In this document: positions 1 through 10,860 of the stretch, in pieces
Numbering within the stretch: position 1 is the stretch's first letter
How the letters are laid out: the number at the start of each line of letters is the position of its first letter
Origin: Acanthaster planci
Lineage: Eukaryota > Echinodermata > Asteroidea > Valvatida > Acanthasteridae
DNA: 64,000 nt
NCBI RefSeq assembly: GCF_001949145.1
Contig: NW_019091372.1
Coordinates: 346,117 to 410,116 of the forward strand
Direction of reading: 5' to 3'
Translations under genes and position numbers: made by a program
Notes under the pieces: generated by a model
Database searches by the model: none
What the model was told of the DNA's origin: nothing
The model's input: only the letters and a program-made list of their open reading frames with translations

Positions 1-18
1 AAGGATATTTTGTTTCAG

Positions 19-219
19 TTTGAAGCCTATTCAGATGTCCTATGTCAAAAACTGTACTTTAGATCCTGACAGAAAGAGACTTAAAAAAATTCTACGGCCA
101 ATCAGACACAAGACCAATGTCCCAGTACCTCCAGATCCGAGAGAAATTTTTACGTTGACATTGTTTGCAACGGGGCCAGATCACTGGTCACCCCTGAAAA
201 AATTTGACTTCCCTCACCG
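19..219 (+). CDS. Single internal exon of an unrecognised + strand gene (partial, left edge)
   Basis: The exon is bounded by a good acceptor (pyrimidine tract ending tttcag at 13-18) and a strong donor (CACCG then gtaagtag at 220). It is open throughout, starting with one leftover base and ending in phase 2. The peptide is basic and proline-rich in the middle (VPVPPDPREIFTLTLF) and ends WSPLKKFDFPHR. I do not recognise the family. It resembles a conserved intracellular protein rather than repeat-derived translation, because both splice sites and the open frame agree. No following exon was found with confidence before the next genes, so the rest of the gene is either to the left or in short exons I could not see. 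Confidence 0.45.
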
Positions 220-1189
220 GTAAGTAGTTAAGCCCATCTTGATGAATGGAACTTTCCTGCATGATCAGGGGGGGAAATGATATTGATCAGGCAAAATATC
301 AATCAAAGTGAACTTTAGATGAATTTGTTGTACATGTATATGTAGACTTGGGTGGGGGGGGTGGGGTAGGGGTAAAACCATGTGTGGATTATCCTCAAAC
401 TTGCCACTGATTACTTTGGCAAACTGTCTGGGCTCCCAATTTGTGATCTTAATCATTTTGCCTTTTCCAAAGAGAGAAACAACAACATATATTGAAAACA
501 AAGTAACTTTGATTGAATTTAGAACACATATTATTGTATATTTATTTGTTTTAATGTACATGTAAATTGTATTCACAATTCTGCCCCTGGCGGCGAGGAA
601 TACAGTTAAAATAAATAAACCATTCATAATAATATGTTGGTCACTAGAGTGTGCGCCAGACATCAACCGATCCGGGTCTACTGAGATGACCCAGATTACA
701 ATTTTCTTTTTTAAACCACAGGTAACACAACTTCTGAAAATCCTATTTTTTAGGTAGATTTCTCTAGTCATTTCTACTTAATTCTTCTTTTTCACACAAT
801 TTTTTTTAATTCTTTTTTCCACAAATGCTACAGGAAAGGATGAAAATTTACGAAATTGTGCACAGCTGAGGGACATAATGGCTGATTTGGCTCCCTGATA
901 GTGCCCTGTGCTTATAAGTGGCTAAATATGTGCATGCAGAGTACCAGTACCAGCAGTTGTACTGAGATAAAGAGCCTGGGGCATTCTGTCAAGCCTTACA
1001 AATCTTTTATTGCTCACATCATGGCATCACAGTTAGACTTGCCCAGATTCATGAACTTGTAGGGATCTTTAACTCTATATTGAGGGACTAGGATATTTTG
1101 ACAAGTGCAGTGTCTTTGATGCACAAAGGCCACTGACCAGATTGTTCAGCTAGAAATTACACCATTTACATGTATGGGAATAGGCTGCA
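220..1189. other. Noncoding stretch, probably intron
   Basis: Nothing recognisable. A short G-run lies near 350-370 and several T-rich tracts occur. The only long open frames are antisense to each other and carry no family motif. Confidence 0.5.
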
Positions 1190-1640
1190 GACACTAGCTG
1201 GTGGCTTCCATACACCACTAGCCAGCGGCTTCCACTGGCCACTAGCCACTGGCTTCCACTGGCCTTTAGCCAGTGGCTTCCATAGGCTGTTAGCCAGTGG
1301 CTTTGTAGGGCACGAGCCAGTGGCTTCCAGAGGCTGCTGGCCAGTGGCTTCACAGGCACAAAGCTAGTGGCTTCCAAGCGTTGCTAGCCAGTGACTTCCA
1401 TAGGCTGCTAGCAAATGGCCTCCTTAGGTTGCTAGCCAGTAGCTTTCATCTGCTGGCCAGTGGCTTCCTTAGGCTGCTAGCCAGTGGATTCCTTCGGTCA
1501 CTAGCCAGTGGCTTTTTAGATCGCTAGCCACTGGCTTTCATAGGTCACTAGCCAGTGGCTTTCATAGGCCACTAGCCCGTGGCTTTATTAGGTCACAAAC
1601 CAGTGGCCTCCATGGGCTGCTGGCCAGTGGCTTCCTTCTA
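1190..1640. repeat. Minisatellite, degenerate ~24-27 bp unit
   Basis: About 17 imperfect tandem copies of a unit centred on gctagccagtggcttcc, each followed by a variable taggctg or taggtcac linker. Both strands read open for long stretches because the unit is stop-poor, which explains the antisense ORF pair over 1150-1377. Single units of the same flavour recur near 28310 and 30655, so the unit is older than this array. Confidence 0.85.
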
Positions 1641-3227
1641 CTAGAGGTCTTCCACATGAGCAGATTCCAAAGGCACCCATATCATGGCCAAGCACTTCGA
1701 ATGAATGGCCTGGGCTTGTAAGGCAGCCCCCTCATTAGCTGTTCCACAAGAGAATAAATTAAGCTCCAGTGCCCAACTTACAAAAGATCATTCATGCCTT
1801 ACATGTAATACCTCCGTCCGACCAGAAGAAAGCTTTGTTACATGTAGCGGTGAATGTAGTGCACACACAATGGTACCACATGTCCACAGTACCAGTAAGT
1901 CAGCAAACAAGGTTGGTGTGTACCCGCATCATGCACTAAACACAGGTAAACTGTGAACATTGAAAGTCCCCCTTACTTTACCTGAACAGCCTAATGCAGT
2001 ACTTGCACAAGTCTACCATCCGATATTCACTGTCTTGAGCTCAATGTCTTCAGGACATGGAACTGACCTCTGAGTATCAACAAAGAGTGTTTTGTCACCA
2101 CGGCGATGACAAGTGCGACGGAGGAGGAAGAGAGTACACAATGTGCAGAAAACAGAAACAGGCAGTCGTCCCGTTATTCGTAGCCGTAAATTTTAAATGC
2201 GAGGACTGGAACTGTGTGTAATGCGTGGATTGAGCCTGGAGGCAGCCAAGTGGGGAGGGCGAATCGGCAGCCTGAACGGAGAGCGTTCAGAATAAACAAT
2301 CCCAGTTTATCATATTCCTATTACTCAACAATGTTAGTCACTCCATTCAAATGTGTGCTTCAACTACATGTACAGCCGTCCAGCTACTGACATTTCACAT
2401 TGCTGGTATTTGCTGCTATAGGATTTTCACCAAGCCTAATTGACAGAAGTTAAAAGCTTTTGAATCAAGTGATTAACATGCTCTGCACATCAAATTTTAA
2501 ATCAAATTCAAGCATGAAAAATGCACAGCATTTGTATCATGCACACCACCAAAGAAGCGCTGTTCCAATAATGTATTTAAGCATCTGATTTGCTTATTTA
2601 CGCTCTCCTGCAGATGAATTTTTGTACAGGTATTTTACAGTTTGAAGTGTGCCACTTAAAATTTTATATGCATTTGATGGAAAATTGTGCATAAATAACT
2701 CTATAAGTTTACAGTCTGTAATATCTTTGATATACATGTATACCAAAAATATATTGATCCACTCAAACTTCTCTTGGATGATTGTGAATACAATGTTCAT
2801 GTACATCATCTCAGCTTGCCATAAAATGAGAACATTGAGAACAGTGCTCTCAAGCGAAAAATCTGAAATCCTTGATCATGTCCCAGAATATCTTACACCC
2901 CTCCTGAACTACGAGTTCCTAAAAAAAAATCCCCACATCACTATCTGCATGATATTCCTGCAATCTGGTGTGACGACAACTCAAGTCAGTTACCCTTCCT
3001 TCGGGCAACAAACAGAGAAAAATTGATTTCTTTCCCCCCCCCCGAAAAAAATCTGTTCCTCGCATTATGGATATGGGACCAAACAACACCGCGTCGTGCA
3101 ATGTCTGGAGGCTGAGGCTCGGACAAAAAAAAAAAAAATGCGCATTCTCCTATAATATGCCAGTTAACTGAACTCTGCAAATATTCCATTACAAAACCAA
3201 CAGCCAGAGTAACATCTTTCCATTCAA
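1641..3227. other. Noncoding stretch
   Basis: No supported gene. A small open frame after a possible acceptor at 2053 is discussed under rejected items. A C-run at about 3035-3042 and an A-run at 3125-3138 are simple repeats. Confidence 0.45.
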
Positions 3228-3412
3228 TCTGCCTTGCGTAGAAGCACCCTGCCCATCGGTTGACAAGAGCTACATTGGTCGAGAGTGTTCATTCTACTGG
3301 TAGTCACGCGCACGCATCAAGTGCATGTCACGGTCATTTGTGAACCAGCAAAGTGCTAAAGTTTCTGACCAAAGGAGCCTCTGTTGCTAGGAAAGCTTTG
3401 GGGCCCATTCCC
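3228..3412 (+). repeat. Interspersed repeat family D, copy 1 (~185 bp)
   Basis: Contains the family landmarks in order: gaagcaccctgcccatcggtt, then ttggtcgagagtgttcattc, then tttgtgaaccagc and ggagcctctgttgctaggaa. The same order occurs at 43268-43470 (reverse) and 48452-48662 (forward), with a fragment near 19540. No coding capacity, so it is a MITE- or SINE-sized element whose mobilising class I cannot assign. Confidence 0.75.
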
Positions 3413-6150
3413 TTTCTGGTGATGATGCAAAATCTTTAAATCAGTCTCTCAAATACATGCAGTACACACTCGCTGCACTAACATTAAAACCCTAACTGCT
3501 CAGTATCCATCAAACTCCAAAAGCAGATTTTGCTAGGTTTTGGCAGGTTCAGTACCATACCCCTTTACATTTAACTGTTACTGTGTGCAGTGTCTGGCTT
3601 GCTGTACCAAGTGATGGACTGTGCTTGATTTTGTCAGGTTTGGTACTGTTCAGTGCACATGGTGCAATAACGCATAGACCCATCATACCATATCACTCAA
3701 CTCCAACCATGGAGCAAATACTTACATGTACGTCTTTGGTGTTTCTGAGCTGAAACTCTTTGGGTCCCTGCTCCATGCTCCAAGGAGCACTTTGCTGGAG
3801 TTTATCAGGTTTGGTACAGTGTACAAATAGATACTTATACATACACCTGTTGGATTTTGTGAGGTTCAGTATGCAAATACCTAGAGGGTAAGGGCTAACA
3901 CAGAAGAATGCTCCATTATACAAATTGTGCACCAGTATGTGTAAACATTTCCATCTCCGTTAACCTTAACCTTCCCTAACCACATACAGACTAGGACACG
4001 TCATGTAGGTCTTGTGATCATTTTTACACTGACATACAGACATGTACGTGTATTTACCATTTTCACAAAACTTTTTTTTTCCCTGAAATGTTCAATTTCC
4101 CCCCAAAAGTCAACTTTTCCCATTCACGAGATGACTGCAAGTGGTCCACGAACTATAAATGGCCACTTGCAAAGCCTGTATGTTGGATTGATTTGAAACT
4201 TCACACATGCTAATAATGAATGTCTTTACAGCCAAGCCAAGTTTCGAAAAGACCAGACATGGGACATCTAAGATTCAACCCCCCTCCCAACCCACTGCGC
4301 AGCGTCCTAAAAGGTGCCGCACCAGCTCTAGAGTTAAGGACTCAGCAAATTAACAGTTTCTTCACATTTCAGTTGCTCCTGCGGAAAAAAATTACAACAA
4401 ATAATACCCAAACTTGGCAACCAAAAGTCTAACTCTAAGACTTTTACAAAGTAACAATTTTCTTGATCCTCTTCCAGATTTTTCCAAGATTACACGTCAT
4501 CATTTGGATCACAATCCCCCTCTCTACAACTTGACAGGGGGTCAGGGTCTCCCTCACACCCTTTTGCCGCCACAATTCCTCCCGCTGATCCCTGGGGTCT
4601 ATTTATAGTCTATTATCATTAAAACATGGAAATGTCTAATTTACAAAAGATGCTTGGACAGCCCAAAACTGGAAACTTCAAAGCCAAATGATCACAATGA
4701 AATTAAAAAGGTGACAAGAGGAGACGGGGGCTGTCGTTTCTCTTTTTGTTCTCCCCTAATGTAAGAGCGCTCGTATACATGTACACTCTATAGACCATCA
4801 GGGGAGGGACAAACATTGTACACATGTACACAGGCATGTGGGTAACTTCTCGTCCTCTAAACTTTAAGTTTCTTGGTGAGTTTATGGGGTACGTTGGAAG
4901 TACCGTACATGTTTTTCTACATACCTTTTCATAAAATACCAGAACATGTATGTGCATTAGGCAGCTACATGTACAAGGAAGTTACCTGTTTTCATCACCA
5001 AGGAGTTTGCTCTAGGACTGTATCCCAGCTGAGCTTGCCTGGCTACCGTACTTCTTCGCACAGCACCCTCCCCCCCAATCTACTGAACCCTGGGCGCACA
5101 GCCTGGGGAGCTTGTGGACGCACCACACATGTACTGCCAAGCGCGATGCACTTGGCATCTGCAGAAGTTGCGCCACCGCTTACACAGAAGCAGGAAATTC
5201 ACAGGGAAAGTTCCAATTAAGATAAGGCCCGCTTGGCAGAACCCAAAGGTCCCGACTAATTACCCGGCCCGGCCTGCTTCGGAAACCAGTGGTACCAGCT
5301 CGCAGTCATGTGCCATTGAGGGGGAAGGGGACGGGGAGCAGAGCACTCATAGTGAAGGGGAGCCACATGGGGTAGGGAAACCCTGGAGACAAGGCACAAC
5401 AGGAGACGGAAATAAGGACAGGGCTTTTGCAGTGGTCTGACACGAACGATAAGACTTGAAGATTGCACTTCTCTAAAAGAACGGGGGGTTAGAAGGAGGG
5501 AGTTGCACCAAGGTGCTCCAAGCTGGCTGATGAGAAAAGGGGATCACTTCAAGGGGGCAGCTGTCCCCCCTTTGTGATGGATCTGTCTCATAAGCTAAGC
5601 TGACACTTGCCAAGGTCCTCATTAGCTTGTGTCATCTTGCTTATTTTAGAAATTATAGGAAAAAGTGGGGCTGACATCTTAAGAACAACCATTATCTCTT
5701 CCGGGACGCGAGAGCATTCATGAGCGTGGAGGCCTGGAATGTTCAAATGCTTAGGGAGATGACTGATATCTAGATGCCACCGAAAACTTTCGTCCTGTGC
5801 AGTTGTTTGATACAGTACTTGAAATACAATGTACATGATACATTTATCAGAACATATCAACATAAATCTACGACTGTTTTTCCAACAGATGACTCAAAAG
5901 CGCATGACCAGCAGCTACTGGTAAACTTATCGTATGACCTCCCACCGCCAAGCAAACTTTAATACCAACGCCACTGTCAAGCCAGCTTGTTGGCAGTGGG
6001 ATGTATGGATGCATGTGATAAGTATCATGCTTCTTCTCTGTTCTAATGTACAATACATGAGTGAGTACGCAGGAGCAAGCATCACGGTGATAGGAATACC
6101 ATTCACAGCAAAGCAATCATTTCAGCTCCTGCTGACAAGTACTGTTATAC
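3413..6150. other. Noncoding stretch
   Basis: No supported exon. Contains several acatgtacatgt-type palindromic tracts (for example near 4780-4830 and 4905-4975) and a GC-richer patch at 5030-5440 without splice-consistent open frames. Confidence 0.45.
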
Positions 6151-6228
6151 CAGGCACGATATGGGACGGAGGGGTAGCCCCCCTTACCTGTCCAATCCCT
6201 ATACACACTGTAGACTATTGTTACCTAA
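6151..6228 (+). mobile_element. MITE family B, copy 1, cut by assembly gap
   Basis: Starts with a diverged terminal motif (gcacgatatgggacgg) and continues through gaggggtagcccccct and tgtccaatccctatacacac, which match copies 2 and 3. The right half lies in the unknown bases that follow, so this repeat probably contributed to the gap. Confidence 0.75.
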
Positions 6229-6327
6229 NNNNNNNNNNNNNNNNNNNNNNNNNNNNNNNNNNNNNNNNNNNNNNNNNNNNNNNNNNNNNNNNNNNNNNNN
6301 NNNNNNNNNNNNNNNNNNNNNNNNNNN
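6229..6327. other. Assembly gap (99 unknown bases)
   Basis: Run of n directly following a family B repeat copy. Confidence 0.99.
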
Positions 6328-7799
6328 AATGAGTACTGTAAATGTTACCACCCTCCAGACTTCATCAACAAAGACCACCAACCTGGACATGGTTCTAAGC
6401 AGAACTGTTCAATAAAGAAAGTTACTTGTGAAAGAAAGATTTTCCTAGGCAACGAACACATTTTTCAAAATGAGGGAAAATTTTAGACATGGCACGTTTG
6501 CAATAATTTTCACCCTACCTTGTTTTCAATACCAGCACAAACATGTACATGTATCACTCCATCCCTACTTACTGGGAATGGACCGGTCCACTCCAATGAC
6601 CAAAAAAAAATTAGCAAAACCTAAATCAAAGCCATTGTGCACAGAACAATGGCCCAGCTCTCTCAGGGACAATAGGTTCATACCTCCTGTCTGTTTGCTT
6701 GCATTTCAGCTTGGGATGGCACAATGGGGAGGCACCTGTCTTCCTTTGAGCTTATGAGTTTCCCCTGGGAGGGGAGGAAATGCCTGAACAATAGCAGCCA
6801 CTCAATGCGTCCATGACAACCATCTGCTGAGCCCATCAGAGATCTATTGTTTGACTAGTGCCCGGGCAAGCACACAATGCACAATCTGGACAGCTTGGAT
6901 CCATACATACGCCTAGTACAAATTTGCATTCTGTCTGACTTAAGAAGACTGGGGAAAACCTGACTTTGCCTGGGTAATAAAATACAAGGTTCTTTTTTCT
7001 CCCTTCCACATACATTTTTTAATAACGTGACAAGACCGTGTGTTTTTACCACGGAGGATAAAAAGGCTGATTCTGGAGTTAAATAAAAGGCGTGTTGACA
7101 GAGAAAGTGAACGTTTTATTAAAATATGAACAGCATTTAACCCTGACCCCCAAGAGTATGTAAAAATCATATTGAAATCAGAGGATTTGGGACTGTCACA
7201 GGTAAGGTTGTCTTTTCTTAATACGATAACCACCTGTGAAATAGAGATAATCAAGCTGGAATCAATTTAATTGGCACAAAAATACGGTATCCCAAATTTG
7301 CATTTAATCCTCTAAAAATCTCAAATCCTGCTCCAAGGCTGAAACAGATATGAGGTTGGTGGGAAATATTTCAGAAATTAGGATCAGTATCAACAACTTC
7401 CTGTACACAGGGGCAGTCTGCCTATTAATTAAGTGCACGTGGTCAGTGCACCATGCGAAATACACAGGGATACTAATGTACATGTACGTACATGTAGCCT
7501 GAGCCCTGCTACTTGCTGTTTTGGGAGGAAATATAGGATTGGAACAGCTTTATTGATCAGGCTGAGAAATCCATCAAAGATAATAATTAACCATTAATTT
7601 CACAGACAGGTTCATCAAGGGCACAGGAAATGCCTCTATAACTCATCAATCCTTGACTATTACAGAATATACAGTACATACAAATTCGTAACGGAACCAA
7701 GTGTTTGAGAATGCAAACACTGATGTCACTGGCTTGATAGATTCTCTTCAGAGAGAAAAAAAAGTCAGACGATGTAATGTACAATGGTGCCATACATGC
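6328..7799. other. Noncoding stretch
   Basis: No supported exon. Contains acatgtacatgt tracts (near 6540 and 7475-7497) and AT-rich sequence only. Confidence 0.45.
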
Positions 7800-7976
7800 C
7801 AAGCAAGATATGAGAGAGACAGAGCCCTTCCCCCCTGCTTTGTGTTGGTCATTGTCTCTCTGGAATGTGAGGAATTCTTTTCAGACATCTAAGGGGGATG
7901 TGTTAACAGTAGTCAAGAGTGTGTATAGTGATTGGACATGTTGGGGGGGGCACCCCTTGGTCTCATTTCTTGCTCG
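7800..7976 (-). mobile_element. MITE family B, copy 2 (reverse orientation)
   Basis: A ~177 bp element ending at both sides in near-identical inverted ends (agcaagatatgagag on the left, ctcatttcttgct on the right). It contains attggacatgttgggggg and taagggggatgtgttaac, the reverse complement of copy 3. No coding capacity. Family class not identified. Confidence 0.8.
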
Positions 7977-8211
7977 ATAAATTGCCAAAAGCTCTCCTTG
8001 GGATCAATTATTGGAGAGGCTGTGTGCAGGGGGAAGAATACATGTATGTTCACCTCAGCACTCTCGGTGCTTAAATTTTCCTTTCCTTTACTTCTGACAT
8101 TTCTGTCAGTGTCAAAATCGCACTTGCCACACTCTGCAATTAATGTTTTTGGCAAAGGTCACATTACGCCATAATTGTATGAAATTTGACCAAGAGGTTG
8201 TCTACACGTAC

Positions 8212-8305
8212 GTGGTAGTGCTGTGGTACAAACTTCATTACAAATGCATCAACGACGCAGTATTCCACTGGTCCAAAGCCTCCAATAGTATAAACCTTCC
8301 ACCTC
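8212..8305 (-). CDS. Possible kelch-like exon fragment
   Basis: On the minus strand this segment reads VYTIGGFGPVEYCVVDAFVM and continues KFVPQHYH, then a good donor (CAC then gtacgtgtag). An IGGFG followed by a D-x-F-V strand is typical of a kelch blade. The upstream acceptor is poor and no second blade was found, so this may be a chance match or a pseudogene fragment. It is on the same strand as the candidate 5' exon at 9180-9690. Confidence 0.25.
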
Positions 8306-9179
8306 CTCAAACAACATTTGCAGAGTACCCGCAACCCCACATGATCAACCTTATAGCCAGGTACACTACAGGTCAAAGTATCACAATCTTCTCAAGGCTT
8401 TTTCACCTTGTTGTAACCAGTCATTCCAGGGGCTGTTTTTTAGAGTGGCAGGGTATTCTGCAATCACCCTTACCATTTTCTCAACCCAGCCCTAAACCCA
8501 CCCTAACCAAGTGTCAAACTTAATTGCAACTTTTTTACACCAAAATGCGCAAAAATAATTGAGGTCAATGTAGAGAACTGGGGGCGTGTTAGAAGAAAAC
8601 GTGTACATGTACAGCAAATTACAGCAGATTAAATTTTACTGACCAAATATTTAAAACTCGATAAAAAAAATAAGAAGCATCGAAAACAGCTACATGTACA
8701 TGCACATAACGCCAGAAACAATTGAAAAGTGTTGCTATGCTTTTTCAGTGCTCACAAAAATGCTGTGGAAATTTTATGCGAAAAATATAGTCAATAGTGT
8801 TAAAAGAATACGACTAGTGCATTAACACCGTTTTACAACATAAATTTTAGCTCTGAGCAAAATAAAAGCTTCCAATAACATGTATGTACACGTCAATTGT
8901 TATGGCCAACAATCAATTCAACAAATTTGTCATCACCAACTGAAAACACACTCGAAAGACAAATCCCTGGACACAATCTGACAATACACACGACTGATTA
9001 ACATGATTACTAGGAACTAAAACAGACATCAAACAAGTTTTTAGTACTTCATTCAGACACTGACCTTAAGATAAACCAAAACAGTCCACACAGATCTCTT
9101 AAAATCTGACGGTCAATATCCAAACACAACAAGCTGCCGAACTTAACAACAACAAAAAAAAAGGGAGAAATGACTTACC
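8306..9179. other. Noncoding stretch
   Basis: AT-rich sequence with no exon-like open frame; probably intron 1 of the tentative minus-strand gene. Confidence 0.4.
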
Positions 9180-9690
9180 GAACACCATGTGCCTTTTTCA
9201 CCTAGGCCTATCTGCTTATCGATGCAAGCAATTTCCTGCTTCCAAGTGGACGGCTGTTACTGCACCTGTCTCAAACATGTGCCTTTTCAACAGCTTTGTT
9301 TGGCAAACAATGGGTAAACACAATACCGCTAACAATGGTTTTTTGTTCAGCCACCGCTATGCGCCACGACCAACCCGGCCAAAGCTTCACAACACCCCGC
9401 ACCGCATGACCCACACGCACGGTAACTTGTGTTGCCTGTGATAACCACTCGAACAGTTCAAGGAATAGGTCGAGGCCCAGGCCTGTTTGCCCGTTCTTCA
9501 TGGAAGACACAGTGATGGGAAATTCTTGTCCAACTCAAAACATCAGCACTTTCGGTTACAATGAGGCATATTGGCAGACTGGTGACAAACGGAAAGTGTA
9601 CGGTTAGATTTCCAAGATAACAATGCCGAGTGTCATTTTTCGTGGATACCGTGTAGGGGCCGCCATGTTGAATTCCTCGAATTGTTCTCG
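9180..9690 (-). other. Candidate noncoding first exon of a minus-strand gene
   Basis: A strong minus-strand donor (GTTCG then gtaagtcattt) lies at 9179. The sequence upstream of it is GC-richer than its surroundings and contains, near 9665, an ATGGCGGCCCC context common at animal transcription starts. Frames entering the donor are closed upstream, so this would be 5' untranslated sequence. Its start would face the peptidase gene head to head. Confidence 0.3.
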
Positions 9691-10860
9691 GCAAATCTGC
9701 AAATAATATGAACGTCTACATTGAAAATGTTAATGAATTCTCCAAAACAAATTAACATAAGTGAAAGTCATTTTCTTGGTGGCGTAAATGTTCTCTTCCA
9801 AGAACGACAGTTAAATCATGAAAGCCAAAACCAAGACTGAAACTACTAAATGAAACCAGAACAATTTCTTGAAATTATGGTCCAGCTTGACAAGCTTAAC
9901 AGCTACCGGTTAATTCAAGCGCCCTCTGTTGTCTTTATTCATAAAGTGGCAGTCAAAACAGCAAAACGTAGTTAACCTTTGCAATCTTTACGTAGGCCTA
10001 CCGGTATATCTCTTTTGTCTTTTTCTCCTATGTAAAATAGCTGAGGTATCTTATTTCTGCAGACAAGTTTAATTCGGGGGCACCCATTAATGCAATAAGA
10101 ATAATGTAAAACGGACGGTACCCTTGCAGTCGCCCTAGCAACGTGAGGCCTTTTCGGACAAGGGCTTATCCAAGGGCGGAAAAATTTACTTTGGAAGATT
10201 TAATTATTGAAGATACTTTTCGCGTCGTGTTGATCATCTCTTGACCAATAATGATGTCATGCCATTGTTCAATCCAACCCATTTTAACGCAAGAAATAAG
10301 CAGAGCTGTGAAAAAAAACAAGGAACAAAAGTAAATGGCTAGAGCATAATAGGAAATTTGAAGTCTCAGAACAAAAAAGGATCAGTTTCGACAAGCTGAC
10401 AGTGTTGATTGGCAAAAACCAGCACTGACTTTAATTTGGTTAAGAACGGTCAATTATCCTATTTTAGAGGTGTCGGTGTTCTGGTTAACTTAAATGGTGC
10501 TTTTTTCGCTCGAAAAAAATCTAACAGGAAGTTTGATTTCTTCAGGAATCGACTTAACTGGAGGTGTATATTAGGCAATGTTGGGAGATTAACCAGACAA
10601 TTAATAAATTAACTTAATTTTTATTGTTATCTTTTATCTGAAACAAATTGTCCTGTTTTCGGTTCAGTGAACACCGTATCAGAAAGTTTAGGCTTATTGG
10701 CTCAACCCATGAGGGCGCTCGCAAAGGTAGCGAGTCAACTTACGCGCCTTCTGTGACTCTTTTAGGCGCAAAACGGACCGACACCGTGTGTTTACTCTGC
10801 AGATTATTGGGCTTTTTTGGGCTAGCAGCACTGCACTACCACCTATTTCCTCCTAACAAG
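9691..10860. promoter_or_regulatory. Presumed promoter region of the M16 peptidase, possibly divergent
   Basis: Noncoding interval between the tentative minus-strand first exon and the peptidase start codon. The last ~200 bases are GC-richer with CpGs (gcgctcgcaaaggtagcg, aaaacggaccgacaccg). No TATA box was recognised. The region is assigned only by position. Confidence 0.4.

Noticed and set aside
2054-2221. Cys-rich 55-codon frame after a possible acceptor on the + strand
   Set aside because: It ends in a stop and contains seven Cys or His residues in clusters, but does not join in phase with the exon at 19-219 and matches no family I know.
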